A stretch of DNA of 64,000 bases from JBLEFH01 sp047345645 (GTDB lineage: Bacteria; Pseudomonadota; Alphaproteobacteria; Rhodobacterales; Rhodobacteraceae): the NCBI GenBank assembly GCA_047345645.1, contig JBLEFH010000003.1; one strand, 5' to 3'. The position numbers and the translations under genes were made by a program. Under the pieces are notes generated by a model. It was not told where the DNA came from. It did no database searches and worked only from the letters and a program-made list of their open reading frames with translations. This document shows positions 41,359-50,406 of this stretch, in pieces (position 1 is the stretch's first letter; every line of letters begins with the position of its first letter).

Positions 41359-41495
41359 CCCTCCGCCTGATCCTCCTCGCCGCGCTGCTCGCCGGATGCG
41401 GCTATAAAACCGAGCCGGACCTGCCGCCGGACGGCCTCGAACGCCCGCAGCAAATTCGCGATATGAGCGGGATGGACGACGAGGATTTCTCCTAA
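41355..41495 (+). CDS. lptM: LptM-like small lipoprotein
   Basis: A 46-residue gene starting with GTG 41355 inside the argH stop. It begins MTLRLILLAALLAGCGYKTE and continues PDLPPDGLERPQQIRDMSGM, closing DDEDFS. Lipobox LAGC puts the lipid on Cys15, and GCGYKTEPDLPPD follows the GCGxKGPLxLP pattern of LptM (YifL), which assists assembly of the LPS translocon LptDE. The position just upstream of lysA is typical for this family. The acidic tail is poorly conserved in general. Its stop overlaps the DUF2834 start by one base. Confidence 0.8.
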   Translation: MTLRLILLAALLAGCGYKTEPDLPPDGLERPQQIRDMSGMDDEDFS

Positions 41496-41806
41496 TGTCG
41501 CGCCTGCGGATGGCCTATCTTGCGCTCGCCATTCTGGGCGCGGTCATCCCTTGGCTCCGCTTCGGCGCGTGGTTTGCCGAAGGCGGCACGACCAACGGTC
41601 TGTTCGACGCGTGGACAGCCAACCCCGCCGTCTCCGGCCTCTCATGGGATCTGCTCATCGCGGGCATCGCCCTCACGCTCTGGATCGCCGCCGAAGTGCA
41701 TGTCCGCCGCGATTACGTCTCGCTCCTCGCCCTGCCGGCGCTCGCCATTGGCGTCTCCTGCGCCCTTCCGCTCTACCTTTTCCTCCGCACAAGGCCCCAA
41801 GGCTGA
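41495..41806 (+). CDS. DUF2834 membrane protein
   Basis: A 103-residue protein with three membrane helices: LAYLALAILGAVIPWLRFGAWF-type start, SWDLLIAGIALTLWIAAEV in the middle and a C-terminal LALPALAIGVSCALPLYLFLRTR. The arrangement fits DUF2834, of unknown function. ATG 41495 overlaps the lptM stop by one base; lysA starts two bases after its own stop. Confidence 0.75.
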   Translation: MSRLRMAYLALAILGAVIPWLRFGAWFAEGGTTNGLFDAWTANPAVSGLSWDLLIAGIALTLWIAAEVHVRRDYVSLLALPALAIGVSCALPLYLFLRTRPQG

Positions 41807-41808
41807 CC

Positions 41809-43077
41809 ATGGATCATTTCACCTATCAATCGGGCGTGCTGCACGCCGAAGATGTGCCCCTCACCGAGATTGCCCGCGAGGTCGGCACCCCCGCCTATAT
41901 CTACTCGACCGCGACTTTAACTCGTCATTTCAAGGTCTTCGACGACGCGCTTGACGGGATGGATCACCTCATTTGCTATTCGGTCAAAGCCAACAGCAAT
42001 CAGGCGGTGCTGACCACGCTGGCGCAGCTTGGCGCGGGCATGGACGTGGTGTCGGGCGGCGAATATCTGCGGGCGAAAGCCGCGGGTGTACCGGGCGACA
42101 AGATCGTTTTCTCCGGGGTCGGCAAGACCCGCGACGAGATGGAAATGGCGCTGAAAGGCGGCATCCGGCAGTTCAATGTGGAGAGCGAGCCGGAGCTGCA
42201 CCAACTCTCCGACGTCGCCACGTCCCTCGGCGTCCGTGCACCGGTCACCTTCCGCGTGAACCCCAATGTAGACGCGCTGACCCACGCCAAAATCGCGACC
42301 GGCAAAGCGGAAAACAAATTTGGCATCCCCATCGGCACCGCGCCGCGCGCCTATGCGGATGCGGCGAAATTGCCGGGGATCGAGGTGGTCGGCGTCGATG
42401 TGCATATCGGCAGCCAACTCACGCAGCTGGCACCGTTTGAGGAGGCGTTCACCAAACTCGCCAGCCTCGTCGAAACCCTGCGCGCTGAGGGCCACCCTAT
42501 CCGCCGGATCGACCTCGGGGGCGGGCTTGGCATCCCCTATCGCCAAGCCAATGAAGTCCCGCCCCTGCCCTTCGACTACGGCGCGGTGATCCGCCGCACG
42601 GTCGGCCACCTAGGCTGCGAGATCGAAATTGAACCGGGCCGTCTGATCGCAGGCAATGCGGGGCTGCTCCTCTCGTCGGTGATCTATCTCAAGGAGGGCG
42701 AGGGCCGGAATTTCCTTATCCTCGACGCGGCGATGAATGATCTCATCCGCCCCGCCATGTATGACGCCTATCACGAAATCATCCCCGTGACCGAACCCGC
42801 GCCGGGTGCCGAACGCATCCCGATGGATATCGTCGGCCCGGTCTGCGAGACGGGCGACACCTTCGCCAAAGAACGCGATATGACGGCGCTTAGTGCGGGC
42901 GATCTCGTCGCCTTCCGCTCGGCAGGCGCTTACGGCGCGGTGATGGCCTCGCAATACAACACCCGCCCGCTGATCCCCGAAGTTATGGTGAATGGCGATC
43001 AATTTGCGGTGGTCCGCGCACGTCCCAGCTATGAAGAGATCATCGGGCAGGATAAGCTGCCCGCATGGCTTGGCTGA
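41809..43077 (+). CDS. lysA: Diaminopimelate decarboxylase
   Basis: The last step of lysine synthesis. The 422-residue fold-type III PLP enzyme has the PLP lysine at 60 (LICYSVKANSN), DVVSGGEYLRA, RVNPNVDALTHAKIATGKAENKFGI, DVHIGSQLTQLAPFEEAF, DLGGGLGIPY, EPGRLIAGNAG and GPVCETGDTFAKER. ATG 41809 gives the canonical MDHFTYQSGVLHAEDVPL start. Its 3' end overlaps the DUF4175 gene by 13 bases. Confidence 0.96.
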   Translation: MDHFTYQSGVLHAEDVPLTEIAREVGTPAYIYSTATLTRHFKVFDDALDGMDHLICYSVKANSNQAVLTTLAQLGAGMDVVSGGEYLRAKAAGVPGDKIVFSGVGKTRDEMEMALKGGIRQFNVESEPELHQLSDVATSLGVRAPVTFRVNPNVDALTHAKIATGKAENKFGIPIGTAPRAYADAAKLPGIEVVGVDVHIGSQLTQLAPFEEAFTKLASLVETLRAEGHPIRRIDLGGGLGIPYRQANEVPPLPFDYGAVIRRTVGHLGCEIEIEPGRLIAGNAGLLLSSVIYLKEGEGRNFLILDAAMNDLIRPAMYDAYHEIIPVTEPAPGAERIPMDIVGPVCETGDTFAKERDMTALSAGDLVAFRSAGAYGAVMASQYNTRPLIPEVMVNGDQFAVVRARPSYEEIIGQDKLPAWLG

Positions 43078-45188
43078 CCCGGACCCCTTCCGAAACGGAC
43101 CCGCTCGCGCGGAACATCACGCGCAGCCGCAACGCGATCCGCCGCGAGCGGATTTTGCGCGCGCTCTGGCCGGGCGGTTCGCTCGCGCTTGCAGGGATTG
43201 GGCTGAGTTGGTTCGCGGTGCCCTATTCCGGTTGGCTGGCGCTCGCTGGCGCCAGTGTGGCCGCGATCATGGTCGCCCGCGCGCCGAAAGTCACAGACGC
43301 CGAAGCTATCGCGCGGCTCGACGAGGGCGATCCGGCGCATCCTTTGGCCAGCCTTCAGGACCACGCCGTCACCGGCGATCCCGAGCTTTGGGAACGATCT
43401 CAAGCGGATATGGCCAATCGCGCCGCCGCGCTGAAACTGCGCAAAGCCAACCCGGACCTCTCGAAACGCGATCCGTGGGGCCTTCGCCTCGCCGCACTCA
43501 TCGTCGTGGTCGCCGGGACCATGTTCGGCGTCGCACCGCGCTTTGCGCCCGAACGCGACGGCACGCTGACCATCTGGGCCGAGCCGCCCAGCTACACGGG
43601 CCGCGGCGCACAACCGCTTGATTTTTCGGAACCTGCGCGCCTGCCCATCGGGAGCAATATCTATCTTCAGGCACAGGATATGGGCCGGATCTGGCTGAAC
43701 GCGACACTCGGCGAGGAGCAAAGCTTCACGCCGCCTGCGCCGCCTGAGCGCGCGGAAATCACGCTCAATGCCAGCGGTCATGTGAGCCTCCGCCGCCCTT
43801 GGGGCGCGCGCGATATCTGGCGCGTGACGGCCATTGCCGATCTGCCGCCCGAGGTGGACATCACGGAAATCGAGTCCGATCAGATGGGCCGGATGCGCCT
43901 CGCGCTGGAGTTGCGGGACGATTACGGTGTCACCGCGCAAAGCCTCCATATCGAGATGCCGCCGCCTTCGGTTGAGCTCGGCCCGGCGGGGTTCGACGCC
44001 CCGGACCCGATCACACTCGGCGGCCCCTTCTGGGAAGGCGACTTCGCCAAACACCCGCTCGCGGGCCGGCAGGTGATCCTCTTTGCCAGCGCCGAGGACG
44101 CGCTCGGGCAAACCGGCGAAAGCAGTCTCCGGCGCGTGACCCTGCCGCGCCGACATTTCCAGAATACCCATGCCGCGCGCCTCGTCGCGATCCGCTCGGA
44201 TCTCATCTGGAACCCGGCGCGCAACTCCGCACTCAGCGCCGTGCGGTTGCGTAACTATCTGGGAACCGTGACCGATTTGCCTGCCGGTCCCTATCTCGGC
44301 GCGCAGCGGTCTTTGCGCCTTCTCTACCGCGCGGAGCCAATCGAGGCTGCGGAATTGCTCTGGCAAGTCGCTATCGCGCTCGAGGAGGAAGGGCTGGACC
44401 GCATCCGCCAGCTTGTCGAAGCGCTGCGTCAGGCGCTGGCCGAGGGCGCGCCGCAGGAGGAGATTTCCGCGCTGATGGATCAACTGCGCGCCGAACTCGC
44501 CCGCCGCGCCGCCGAAGCGCCGCAAGCCCCGGCGAATATGCAAAACGGCACGGATCTTGCGCAGCAGCTCGACCAGATCGAAGCCTTGAGCGAAGCGGGT
44601 GCGCAGGATGCCGCACAGGAATTGCTCGACCAACTCGCCCAGATGCTGAACCAGCCGATGATGCAAAACCCGCAGGCGGGTGGGCTCGACGAGATGATCC
44701 GCCAGCAACAGCAATTGAACGACCAGACCTTCAGCGCCGATCCTTCCGCCTTGCCGCAGATGCAATCCATGCAGGAGGCGCTGGCCGAGATGATGCAGGC
44801 GCTCGCCGAAAGCGGACCCGGTGATGCCCCCGGCGAGCTTGGCGAAGCGCAATCTCAAATGGAAGCGGCGGCGCAGGCTATGGCGCAGGGCGATCAGCCG
44901 GGCGCGCTCGCCGCGCAGGCCGGTGCGCTTCAGGCGATGAGCCAGCTTAGGCAGCAGATGATGGGGCAGCAGCCCGGCCAGCAATCGCCCGGCATGATGC
45001 AGGGGCGCGATCCTTTGGGGCGTCCAAGTCAGGGATTTCGTCAGGAAAATCTGGAAGTTCCGGGCGACATGCCAGATGGCAACGCCCGTGCGCTCCGCGA
45101 GACCATTCGCGAGCGCCTGCAAGATCCTGCGCTCGCGCCGCGCATGGAGGACTATCTTCGCAGCCTCCTGCGCAGCTTTGGCGGCTAG
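43065..45188 (+). CDS. DUF4175 (TIGR02302-type) membrane protein
   Basis: A 707-residue protein. Two close membrane segments near the N terminus (about residues 38-68) and a third around 140-160 precede a periplasmic beta-rich part with repeated ISLNxxGHVSLRRPWGARDIWRVT-like stretches. The last 250 residues are helical and very rich in Gln, Met, Ala and Glu (for example MIRQQQQLNDQTFSADPSAL), then a conserved-looking RETIRERLQDPALAPRMEDYLRSLLRSF. This layout matches the large alphaproteobacterial family following lysA. The function is unknown. Confidence 0.85.
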   Translation: MAWLTRTPSETDPLARNITRSRNAIRRERILRALWPGGSLALAGIGLSWFAVPYSGWLALAGASVAAIMVARAPKVTDAEAIARLDEGDPAHPLASLQDHAVTGDPELWERSQADMANRAAALKLRKANPDLSKRDPWGLRLAALIVVVAGTMFGVAPRFAPERDGTLTIWAEPPSYTGRGAQPLDFSEPARLPIGSNIYLQAQDMGRIWLNATLGEEQSFTPPAPPERAEITLNASGHVSLRRPWGARDIWRVTAIADLPPEVDITEIESDQMGRMRLALELRDDYGVTAQSLHIEMPPPSVELGPAGFDAPDPITLGGPFWEGDFAKHPLAGRQVILFASAEDALGQTGESSLRRVTLPRRHFQNTHAARLVAIRSDLIWNPARNSALSAVRLRNYLGTVTDLPAGPYLGAQRSLRLLYRAEPIEAAELLWQVAIALEEEGLDRIRQLVEALRQALAEGAPQEEISALMDQLRAELARRAAEAPQAPANMQNGTDLAQQLDQIEALSEAGAQDAAQELLDQLAQMLNQPMMQNPQAGGLDEMIRQQQQLNDQTFSADPSALPQMQSMQEALAEMMQALAESGPGDAPGELGEAQSQMEAAAQAMAQGDQPGALAAQAGALQAMSQLRQQMMGQQPGQQSPGMMQGRDPLGRPSQGFRQENLEVPGDMPDGNARALRETIRERLQDPALAPRMEDYLRSLLRSFGG

Positions 45189-45191
45189 GTC

Positions 45192-45368
45192 TTACTCGGG
45201 CGCCGCCTCTGTCGCGGGCTCATCAGCCACCCCTTCGGCCACTTCGCCGCCGGTGAAAAACACAAAGCCAAGCACCACCAAAACCACCGCAATGATGATC
45301 CCGACCACGGGGCCGCGATGGCGTTTCGCCTGTGTTTCGACAGATTTATCGTCTTCGGGATTCGCCAT
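45192..45368 (-). CDS. Small single-span membrane protein, 58 residues
   Basis: The frame reads MANPEDDKSVETQAKRHRGP, then a hydrophobic VVGIIIAVVLVVLGFVFFTG segment (residues 21-40), then an acidic GEVAEGVADEPATEAAPE tail. An AAAGGAA ribosome site lies 9-15 bases before ATG 45368. Basic residues before the helix and acids after it predict an N-in, C-out topology. No family is recognised. It sits alone between convergent DUF4175 and the aldehyde dehydrogenase gene. Confidence 0.68.
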   Translation of the reverse strand: MANPEDDKSVETQAKRHRGPVVGIIIAVVLVVLGFVFFTGGEVAEGVADEPATEAAPE

Positions 45369-45423
45369 GAATCTATTCCTTTTCCTAAATGTTTAACGAA
45401 GAAAACATAAAATCCACGGCCCG

Positions 45424-46797
45424 TCACCCGCGCATCGTGATCGCCTTGATGTTCACGAATTCGCGGATCCCGAACGCCCCATGCTCGCGGCCAAACCCGC
45501 TATCCTTGGTGCCGCCGAAAGGCATGTTTTCCTCCGCCGCGCCGAAGCCGTTGATGTTCACCATGCCCGTATCGAAATGCTCGATCGCGAGCGAACGGGC
45601 ACGGTCCACATCTTCCGAGAAAATTCCGCCACCAAGACCGAACCGCGAGTCATTCGCAATCCGCATCGCGTCCTCGTCGTCTTTCGCCCGGATCAGCGCC
45701 GCCGCCGGGCCGAAGAGCTCGTCCTCGTAAGCGGGCTGACCCGGCTCTACATCCTCCAGCACCGTCGCCGGATAGTAATAGCCGGTCTCATTCGGCACGA
45801 CCCCGCCTGTCAGCAGCTTCGCCCCCGCATCGACAGACGCCTGTACCTGTTCATGCAGATTGTCGCGCAGATCCTCGCGGGCGAGCGGGCCGAGACCGTG
45901 CGCCTTCTCGAACGGATCGCCGTATTTCACGCCTGCCATCGCCTCGGTGAAGGCGTCCCGGAAATCATCGTAAATCCCATCCGTCACGATAAACCGCTTC
46001 GCCGCAACGCAGGTTTGGCCGTTGTTGTAAATACGCCCCGTGACCGACTCGCGAACGGCTTGTTTGAGATTCGCATCGTCGAGAACAAGAAACGCGTCGT
46101 TGGAGCCAAGCTCCATCACGGTTTTCTTGGCATGTTCCCCCGCCACGCGGCCAACGGCGGACCCGCCCTTGAACGAGCCGGTAAAGGTCACGCCGCGCAC
46201 CCGCGCATCGGCGATCAGTTTGTCCGATTGCTCATGATTGATAAGCAGCACGCCAAACGCCCCCTCCGGCACGCCCGCTCGCGCAAGAATTTCGCCCAGC
46301 ATCAGCGCGCAGCCGGTGACATTGTCGGCATGGCTCAACAGCACCGTATTGCCCGCCATCAAATTCGGCAACGTGTAGCGAAGCGCCTGATAGACCGGGA
46401 AATTCCACGGCTGGATCCCGTAAATAACCCCTTGCGGACAATAGCTGACCCAAGCCGGACGGCCGCTGACCTCATGCTCTTCTGTCGCCAGAAACCGCGC
46501 GCCGTTTTCCGCGAGATAGTCGCATTCGGACGCCATCGCGAGCACTTCGCCGTCCGTCTGACTCCGCAATTTGCCCATCTCGCGCGTCATCAGATCGCCA
46601 AGCTCACCTTTGACCGCGCGCAACTCCTCGCCGATCCGTCTCAGCACGGCGGCGCGCTCCTCAAAGCTGGTTTTCCGCCAGTCCTGATAGGCCGCATGGG
46701 CCGCGCCAAGCGCGCCGTCCATCTCCGCATCGCTCATAAGCGGATAGCGCTTGAGAACCTCTTCCGTCGCCGGGTTGATCGTGGTGATCTCGCTCAT
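45424..46797 (-). CDS. NAD(P)-dependent semialdehyde dehydrogenase (Sad/GabD-like)
   Basis: A 457-residue aldehyde dehydrogenase. It has Asn132 in PWNFP, Glu229 in VMELGSND and catalytic Cys263 in NNGQTCVAAKRF, with NPFGGTKDSGFGRE-like NMPFGGTKDSGFGREHG near the end. Length and the AGNTVLLSHADNV region resemble E. coli Sad (succinate semialdehyde dehydrogenase), but the widely conserved lysine of that loop is Ser155. Succinate or glutarate semialdehyde are likely substrates; the latter would fit the davAB genes at 57-60 kb. Divergent from the TauE-like gene. Confidence 0.87.
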   Translation of the reverse strand: MSEITTINPATEEVLKRYPLMSDAEMDGALGAAHAAYQDWRKTSFEERAAVLRRIGEELRAVKGELGDLMTREMGKLRSQTDGEVLAMASECDYLAENGARFLATEEHEVSGRPAWVSYCPQGVIYGIQPWNFPVYQALRYTLPNLMAGNTVLLSHADNVTGCALMLGEILARAGVPEGAFGVLLINHEQSDKLIADARVRGVTFTGSFKGGSAVGRVAGEHAKKTVMELGSNDAFLVLDDANLKQAVRESVTGRIYNNGQTCVAAKRFIVTDGIYDDFRDAFTEAMAGVKYGDPFEKAHGLGPLAREDLRDNLHEQVQASVDAGAKLLTGGVVPNETGYYYPATVLEDVEPGQPAYEDELFGPAAALIRAKDDEDAMRIANDSRFGLGGGIFSEDVDRARSLAIEHFDTGMVNINGFGAAEENMPFGGTKDSGFGREHGAFGIREFVNIKAITMRG

Positions 46798-46866
46798 ATC
46801 GGCCTCCTTTGTCGCTGGACATCATCGGCCCTTTCCGCTCTCTTGCCAAGGAACAAAGGACCCCGA

Positions 46867-47622
46867 ATGCTCACGCTTTTTCTCCTCTTTCTCGCCGGTT
46901 GCCTCGGCGGCGTCATCAACTCGCTCGCGGGCGGCGGCAGCTTTATCATCTTCCCGGCCCTGCTCACTGCGGGCCTGCCGCCGGTCGCCGCGAATGCAAC
47001 CAACACCTTCGCCTGCATGCCCGGCTATCTCGCAGGCGCCTGGGCCTTTCGGGACGATCTCGCCAAGCATCGGGACGCCCTGCCGCGCACCGTCCTCATC
47101 TCCGTCATCGGCGGCGCGCTCGGCGCGGCCATCCTGCTTGCCATCCCGCCGAGCCTCTTCGAGACCAGCATCCCGTGGCTCCTGCTCGTCGCAACCGGCC
47201 TGTTCGTGACCGGCAAACGCCTCTCCGCCGCACTCATGGCCAAGGAGTTCAACGCCTCCGGCGTCCAGATCGGTTTCGCCGCGCTCCTACTGCTCGTCTC
47301 CATCTATGGCGGCTTTTTCAACGCGGGCCTCGGCATCGTCACCCTCGCCTATCTCGCCGTCGCGGGCTATGACGACATCAACACGATGAACGGGATGAAA
47401 CTCCTCATCTCCACCGCCATTTCCGTCAGCGCCATCATCCTCTTCGCGATCAAAGGCGAGATTGCATGGATCGCAGGAACAGCCGCGCTGCTCGGCACAA
47501 TTACCGGCGGTTATCTCGCAGCCCATATCTCGCGCGGTGTGCCGCAAGTCTGGGTCCGTGGCATCGTGCTCGTAATCGCCATCGCGACCACGATTTATTT
47601 CTTCTGGGAGGTCTACAGCTAA
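46867..47622 (+). CDS. TauE/SafE family membrane transporter
   Basis: A 251-residue membrane protein with seven or eight helices. It opens LFLLFLAGCLGGVINSLAGGGSFIIFPALLTAGLPPVAANATNTFACMPGYLAG, the characteristic N-terminal repeat with its GGGSF motif. The second repeat is SIYGGFFNAGLGIVTLAYLAVAGYDDINTMNGMK. The substrate is unknown, perhaps an organosulfonate-derived anion. ATG 46867 follows AAAGGA. It converges on the acylphosphatase gene, the two stops overlapping. Confidence 0.87.
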   Translation: MLTLFLLFLAGCLGGVINSLAGGGSFIIFPALLTAGLPPVAANATNTFACMPGYLAGAWAFRDDLAKHRDALPRTVLISVIGGALGAAILLAIPPSLFETSIPWLLLVATGLFVTGKRLSAALMAKEFNASGVQIGFAALLLLVSIYGGFFNAGLGIVTLAYLAVAGYDDINTMNGMKLLISTAISVSAIILFAIKGEIAWIAGTAALLGTITGGYLAAHISRGVPQVWVRGIVLVIAIATTIYFFWEVYS

Positions 47623-47879
47623 ACCGTCGGGCGGATTTCATACCCTTCCGGCGCGCTCTCCGCATCGACCATCTCGATCCGCTCGACATGGCCAAAACGC
47701 GGCCCTTGGCGCAACTCGGCTTCCATCTCTGCAGGGAGATCCGACAACAGCGCCTCGCCCCGCCCGTCGGACAGATTGCGCACCCAACCCGAGACGCCAT
47801 AGCGCGCCGCCAGTTTCGCCGTGAAGGCCCGAAAACTGACGCCCTGCACGCGGCCAGATATAAAAAGATGCTTTGCCAT
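47619..47879 (-). CDS. acyP: Acylphosphatase
   Basis: Hydrolyses acyl phosphates. The 86-residue ferredoxin-like protein has both catalytic residues: Arg in FISGRVQGVSFRAFTA and Asn in VSGWVRNLSDGRGEALL. The usual C-terminal YEIRPT ending is also present. The biological substrate is uncertain, as for the family generally. Confidence 0.93.
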   Translation of the reverse strand: MAKHLFISGRVQGVSFRAFTAKLAARYGVSGWVRNLSDGRGEALLSDLPAEMEAELRQGPRFGHVERIEMVDAESAPEGYEIRPTV

Positions 47880-47955
47880 GCGTCAGCCTCACATTCTGCG
47901 CGTATGAACGCAAATAGACTTTGCTTTTTTGAGCCGCCTTCTGCATCTTCGCGCC

Positions 47956-48921
47956 ATGTTCTTGCGAGTGTTCCTGACGCTGGTCGTCGTCGCCATCATT
48001 TTGCTCCTGTTCGGTCCCCGTCACCCGGTGCAGAATTTCCCCGCCCATGCCGAATTTGACGATCCCGAAGCCGTGGTCGCCGCGCAAGAGGCCGCGTTTG
48101 ACGACATCCGACCCGGCCTGAACGCGGCGATCTATCGCCAGTCCGAAGGCAAAACGCCGCTGGCGTTTGTGTATCTGCACGGCTTCTCCGCCTCGCCCGC
48201 CGAACTCGCGCCCGTCCCGCAGGATCTCGCCGCGCGCTTTGGGGCCAATCTCTATATCCCGCGCCTGACCGGTCATGGCCGGACCGGCGACGCCCTCGGC
48301 GAGGCAAAAGCCAGCGACTGGATCAAAGATGCCGCCGAAGCGATCGATATCGGCAGCGCGCTCGGCGAGCAGGTTGTCGTCATCGGCACCTCCACAGGCG
48401 GCACCCTCGCCGCCCTCGCCGCGCTCGACCCTGAAACCCGCGACGAGATTGCCGGTGTCATCTTCATCTCGCCGAATTTCCGCCTGATGGCCAAAGGCGA
48501 ATTCATCCTGACCCTGCCCTTCGCAAGCCAGATCGTGCCGCTCATCCTCGGCGAAACCCGCAGCTTCGAGCCCCATAACCCGGCGCATGAAGCGGGATGG
48601 ACCAGCAGCTATCCCAGCCGCGCCATCGTCCCCATGGCCGCCCTTGTGAAAAAGGCACGCAATTCAGACTACAACGCTGCAGCACAGCCCGCGCTCTTCC
48701 TGTTTGATCCAGCCGACAGTGTCGTCTCCGCCGAGGAAACCCGCGCCGTCGCCTCAGAATGGGGCGGCCCGGCGCAAATCGCAGAGGTCGCGCTCGGCCC
48801 CGATGATGATCCCAGCCACCACGTCCTCGCAGGCGATGCCCTCAGCCCGTCGCAAAACGCGGCGGTCACGGATCTGATGACGAATTGGCTGGTTGAGACG
48901 GGTCTGGCACCTGCGCCGTAG
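47956..48921 (+). CDS. Alpha/beta hydrolase with N-terminal membrane anchor
   Basis: A 321-residue protein. The first 20 residues (MFLRVFLTLVVVAIILLLFG) form a signal anchor or uncleaved signal. The hydrolase core has the oxyanion-hole YLHGFSASPAE, the nucleophile elbow GTSTGG (Ser146), an Asp in FLFDPADSVV and a His in DDPSHHVLAGD, so the triad is complete. It resembles carboxylesterase/lysophospholipase-type hydrolases acting at the envelope. The substrate is unknown. Its last 56 bases overlap the convergent tupA gene. Confidence 0.85.
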   Translation: MFLRVFLTLVVVAIILLLFGPRHPVQNFPAHAEFDDPEAVVAAQEAAFDDIRPGLNAAIYRQSEGKTPLAFVYLHGFSASPAELAPVPQDLAARFGANLYIPRLTGHGRTGDALGEAKASDWIKDAAEAIDIGSALGEQVVVIGTSTGGTLAALAALDPETRDEIAGVIFISPNFRLMAKGEFILTLPFASQIVPLILGETRSFEPHNPAHEAGWTSSYPSRAIVPMAALVKKARNSDYNAAAQPALFLFDPADSVVSAEETRAVASEWGGPAQIAEVALGPDDDPSHHVLAGDALSPSQNAAVTDLMTNWLVETGLAPAP

Positions 48922-49693
48922 GCCGAAACACGGGCTCGCCGCCGATGCGAAAATCCGCGATCACCGCCTGCCCCTCCGGCCCAACCAGCCAGTCGATAAA
49001 ACGCTGCCCGGCCTCCGCCTTCACATGCGGGTGCCGCGCCGGATTAACGAGCATGATCCCGTAGCTGTTGAGCAAGCGCGGATCGCCCTGCACCAGCACC
49101 TTCAACTCATCGCGCCCGCCAAACGCAGCCCAACTCGCAAAATCGCTCAGCGTATAGCCGCCCATGGCCCGCGCGATATTGAGCGTCGCCCCCATCCCGC
49201 TCCCCGTCTCGCGGTACCACGCGCCTTCCGGCGTGATCCCCGCATCCTCCCAAAGACGCATCTCCGTCACATGGGTGCCAGACTCATCGCCGCGCGACAC
49301 AAAAATCGTTTCGGTCTCCGCCAGATGCGTCAGCGCCGCGCTCGCATCCGGAATGACCGCCAGCCCCGCAGGATCCTCCGGCGGGCCGAGAATAACAAAA
49401 TCATTCTCCATCACATCATAACGCCCAGTCGCCCAGCCCGCAGCGACAAACGCCTCCTCCGCAGCGCGCGAATGGACCCAAACCAAATCCCCATCACCGC
49501 GCTCGCCCAGTTTGAGCGCCTGCCCCGTGCCCGCAATCACCGGCTTCACCGTGATCCCGGTCTCTTCTGTAAAGGCCTCCAAAACCACATCTAGTAAACC
49601 AGAGTCGCGCGTGGTCGTGGTGGACAGCAGCGTGATCTCCTCCGCGCACAAGGGCAGCGGGAAAAGAACAACTATCGCGAGAAGCCACTTCAC
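48866..49693 (-). CDS. tupA: Tungstate ABC transporter substrate-binding protein
   Basis: A periplasmic binding protein of 275 residues with signal peptide MKWLLAIVVLFPLPLCAEE. The mature start, ITLLSTTTTRDSGLLDVVLEAFTEETGITVKPVIAGTGQALKLGERGD, carries the Thr/Ser-rich anion-binding motif typical of TupA rather than ModA. FVSRGDESGTHVTEMRLWEDAGI and YGIMLVNPARHP follow. Molybdate cannot be excluded as substrate. The 3' end overlaps the convergent hydrolase gene by 56 bases. Confidence 0.88.
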   Translation of the reverse strand: MKWLLAIVVLFPLPLCAEEITLLSTTTTRDSGLLDVVLEAFTEETGITVKPVIAGTGQALKLGERGDGDLVWVHSRAAEEAFVAAGWATGRYDVMENDFVILGPPEDPAGLAVIPDASAALTHLAETETIFVSRGDESGTHVTEMRLWEDAGITPEGAWYRETGSGMGATLNIARAMGGYTLSDFASWAAFGGRDELKVLVQGDPRLLNSYGIMLVNPARHPHVKAEAGQRFIDWLVGPEGQAVIADFRIGGEPVFRPTAQVPDPSQPANSSSDP

Positions 49694-50406
49694 ACCACCA
49701 ACTCCCCCGACAGAAACGCGCGCGCCTCGGCAGTCTCAGGGGCATCAAAAAACGTCGCTGCTGGACTGTGTTCGACCACCTTACCAGCGTGCAAAAACAC
49801 CACATCACACGCAATCCGCCGCGCCTGACCCGGATCATGCGTGACAAGCACAACCTTGACGCCCTTCGCGCTCACCTCGTGGATCAGCACCTCAACCTGC
49901 GCCGTCGCCGCCGGATCAAGATTGGCCGTCGGCTCATCCAGCAACAACACCGCCGGATCCATCGCCAGCGCCCGCGCAATTGCAAGCCGCTGCTGCTCAC
50001 CACCCGAAAGGCTGCGCGCGGCCTGATTTTCCTTGCCTTCCAGCCCCGAAAGAGCCAGCAAATCGCGACATCGCATAGTTTGGTCGGCTTTCGAAACTCC
50101 AGCCACGCGCAAAGCAAAACGCATATTGCCGCCCACACTACGCCGAAGCAAAACGGGCCGCTGAAACACCATCGCCTGCTTTTTCCGTGCGACCAGATCA
50201 AGCGGCTGACCTCCCGAGAAAATTCGCCCGCGATCCGGCGCAATCAACCCGTGCATCACCCGCAAAAGCAGACTTTTCCCGGCGCCGTTCGGCCCCATGA
50301 TGACGGTCGGCCCATCGCCGGAAATACGCAGCGAAAGTATATCCAGCAGACCACGCTGATCGCGATCAAGCCGAATATTTTCGAGGCTGAGAAGCGCGCC
50401 ACTCAT
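49690..50406 (-). CDS. tupC: Tungstate ABC transporter ATP-binding protein
   Basis: A 238-residue ATPase of an importer: Walker A MGPNGAGKSLLL, signature LSGGEQQRLAIARALA, Walker B AVLLLDEPTANLD and the H-loop VTHD are all intact. It overlaps tupB upstream and tupA downstream by 4 bases each, so transport stoichiometry is set by coupled translation. Assigned to tungstate by its neighbours. Confidence 0.9.
   Translation of the reverse strand: MSGALLSLENIRLDRDQRGLLDILSLRISGDGPTVIMGPNGAGKSLLLRVMHGLIAPDRGRIFSGGQPLDLVARKKQAMVFQRPVLLRRSVGGNMRFALRVAGVSKADQTMRCRDLLALSGLEGKENQAARSLSGGEQQRLAIARALAMDPAVLLLDEPTANLDPAATAQVEVLIHEVSAKGVKVVLVTHDPGQARRIACDVVFLHAGKVVEHSPAATFFDAPETAEARAFLSGELVV

Noticed and set aside
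43029..45122. 697-residue antisense frame under the DUF4175 gene
   Set aside because: Mirror of a repetitive Gln/Ala-rich coding region; no motif.
45481..47622. 713-residue frame covering antisense of the aldehyde dehydrogenase and the TauE-like gene
   Set aside because: Only its last 251 codons, from ATG 46867, are the real TauE/SafE gene; the rest mirrors the dehydrogenase.
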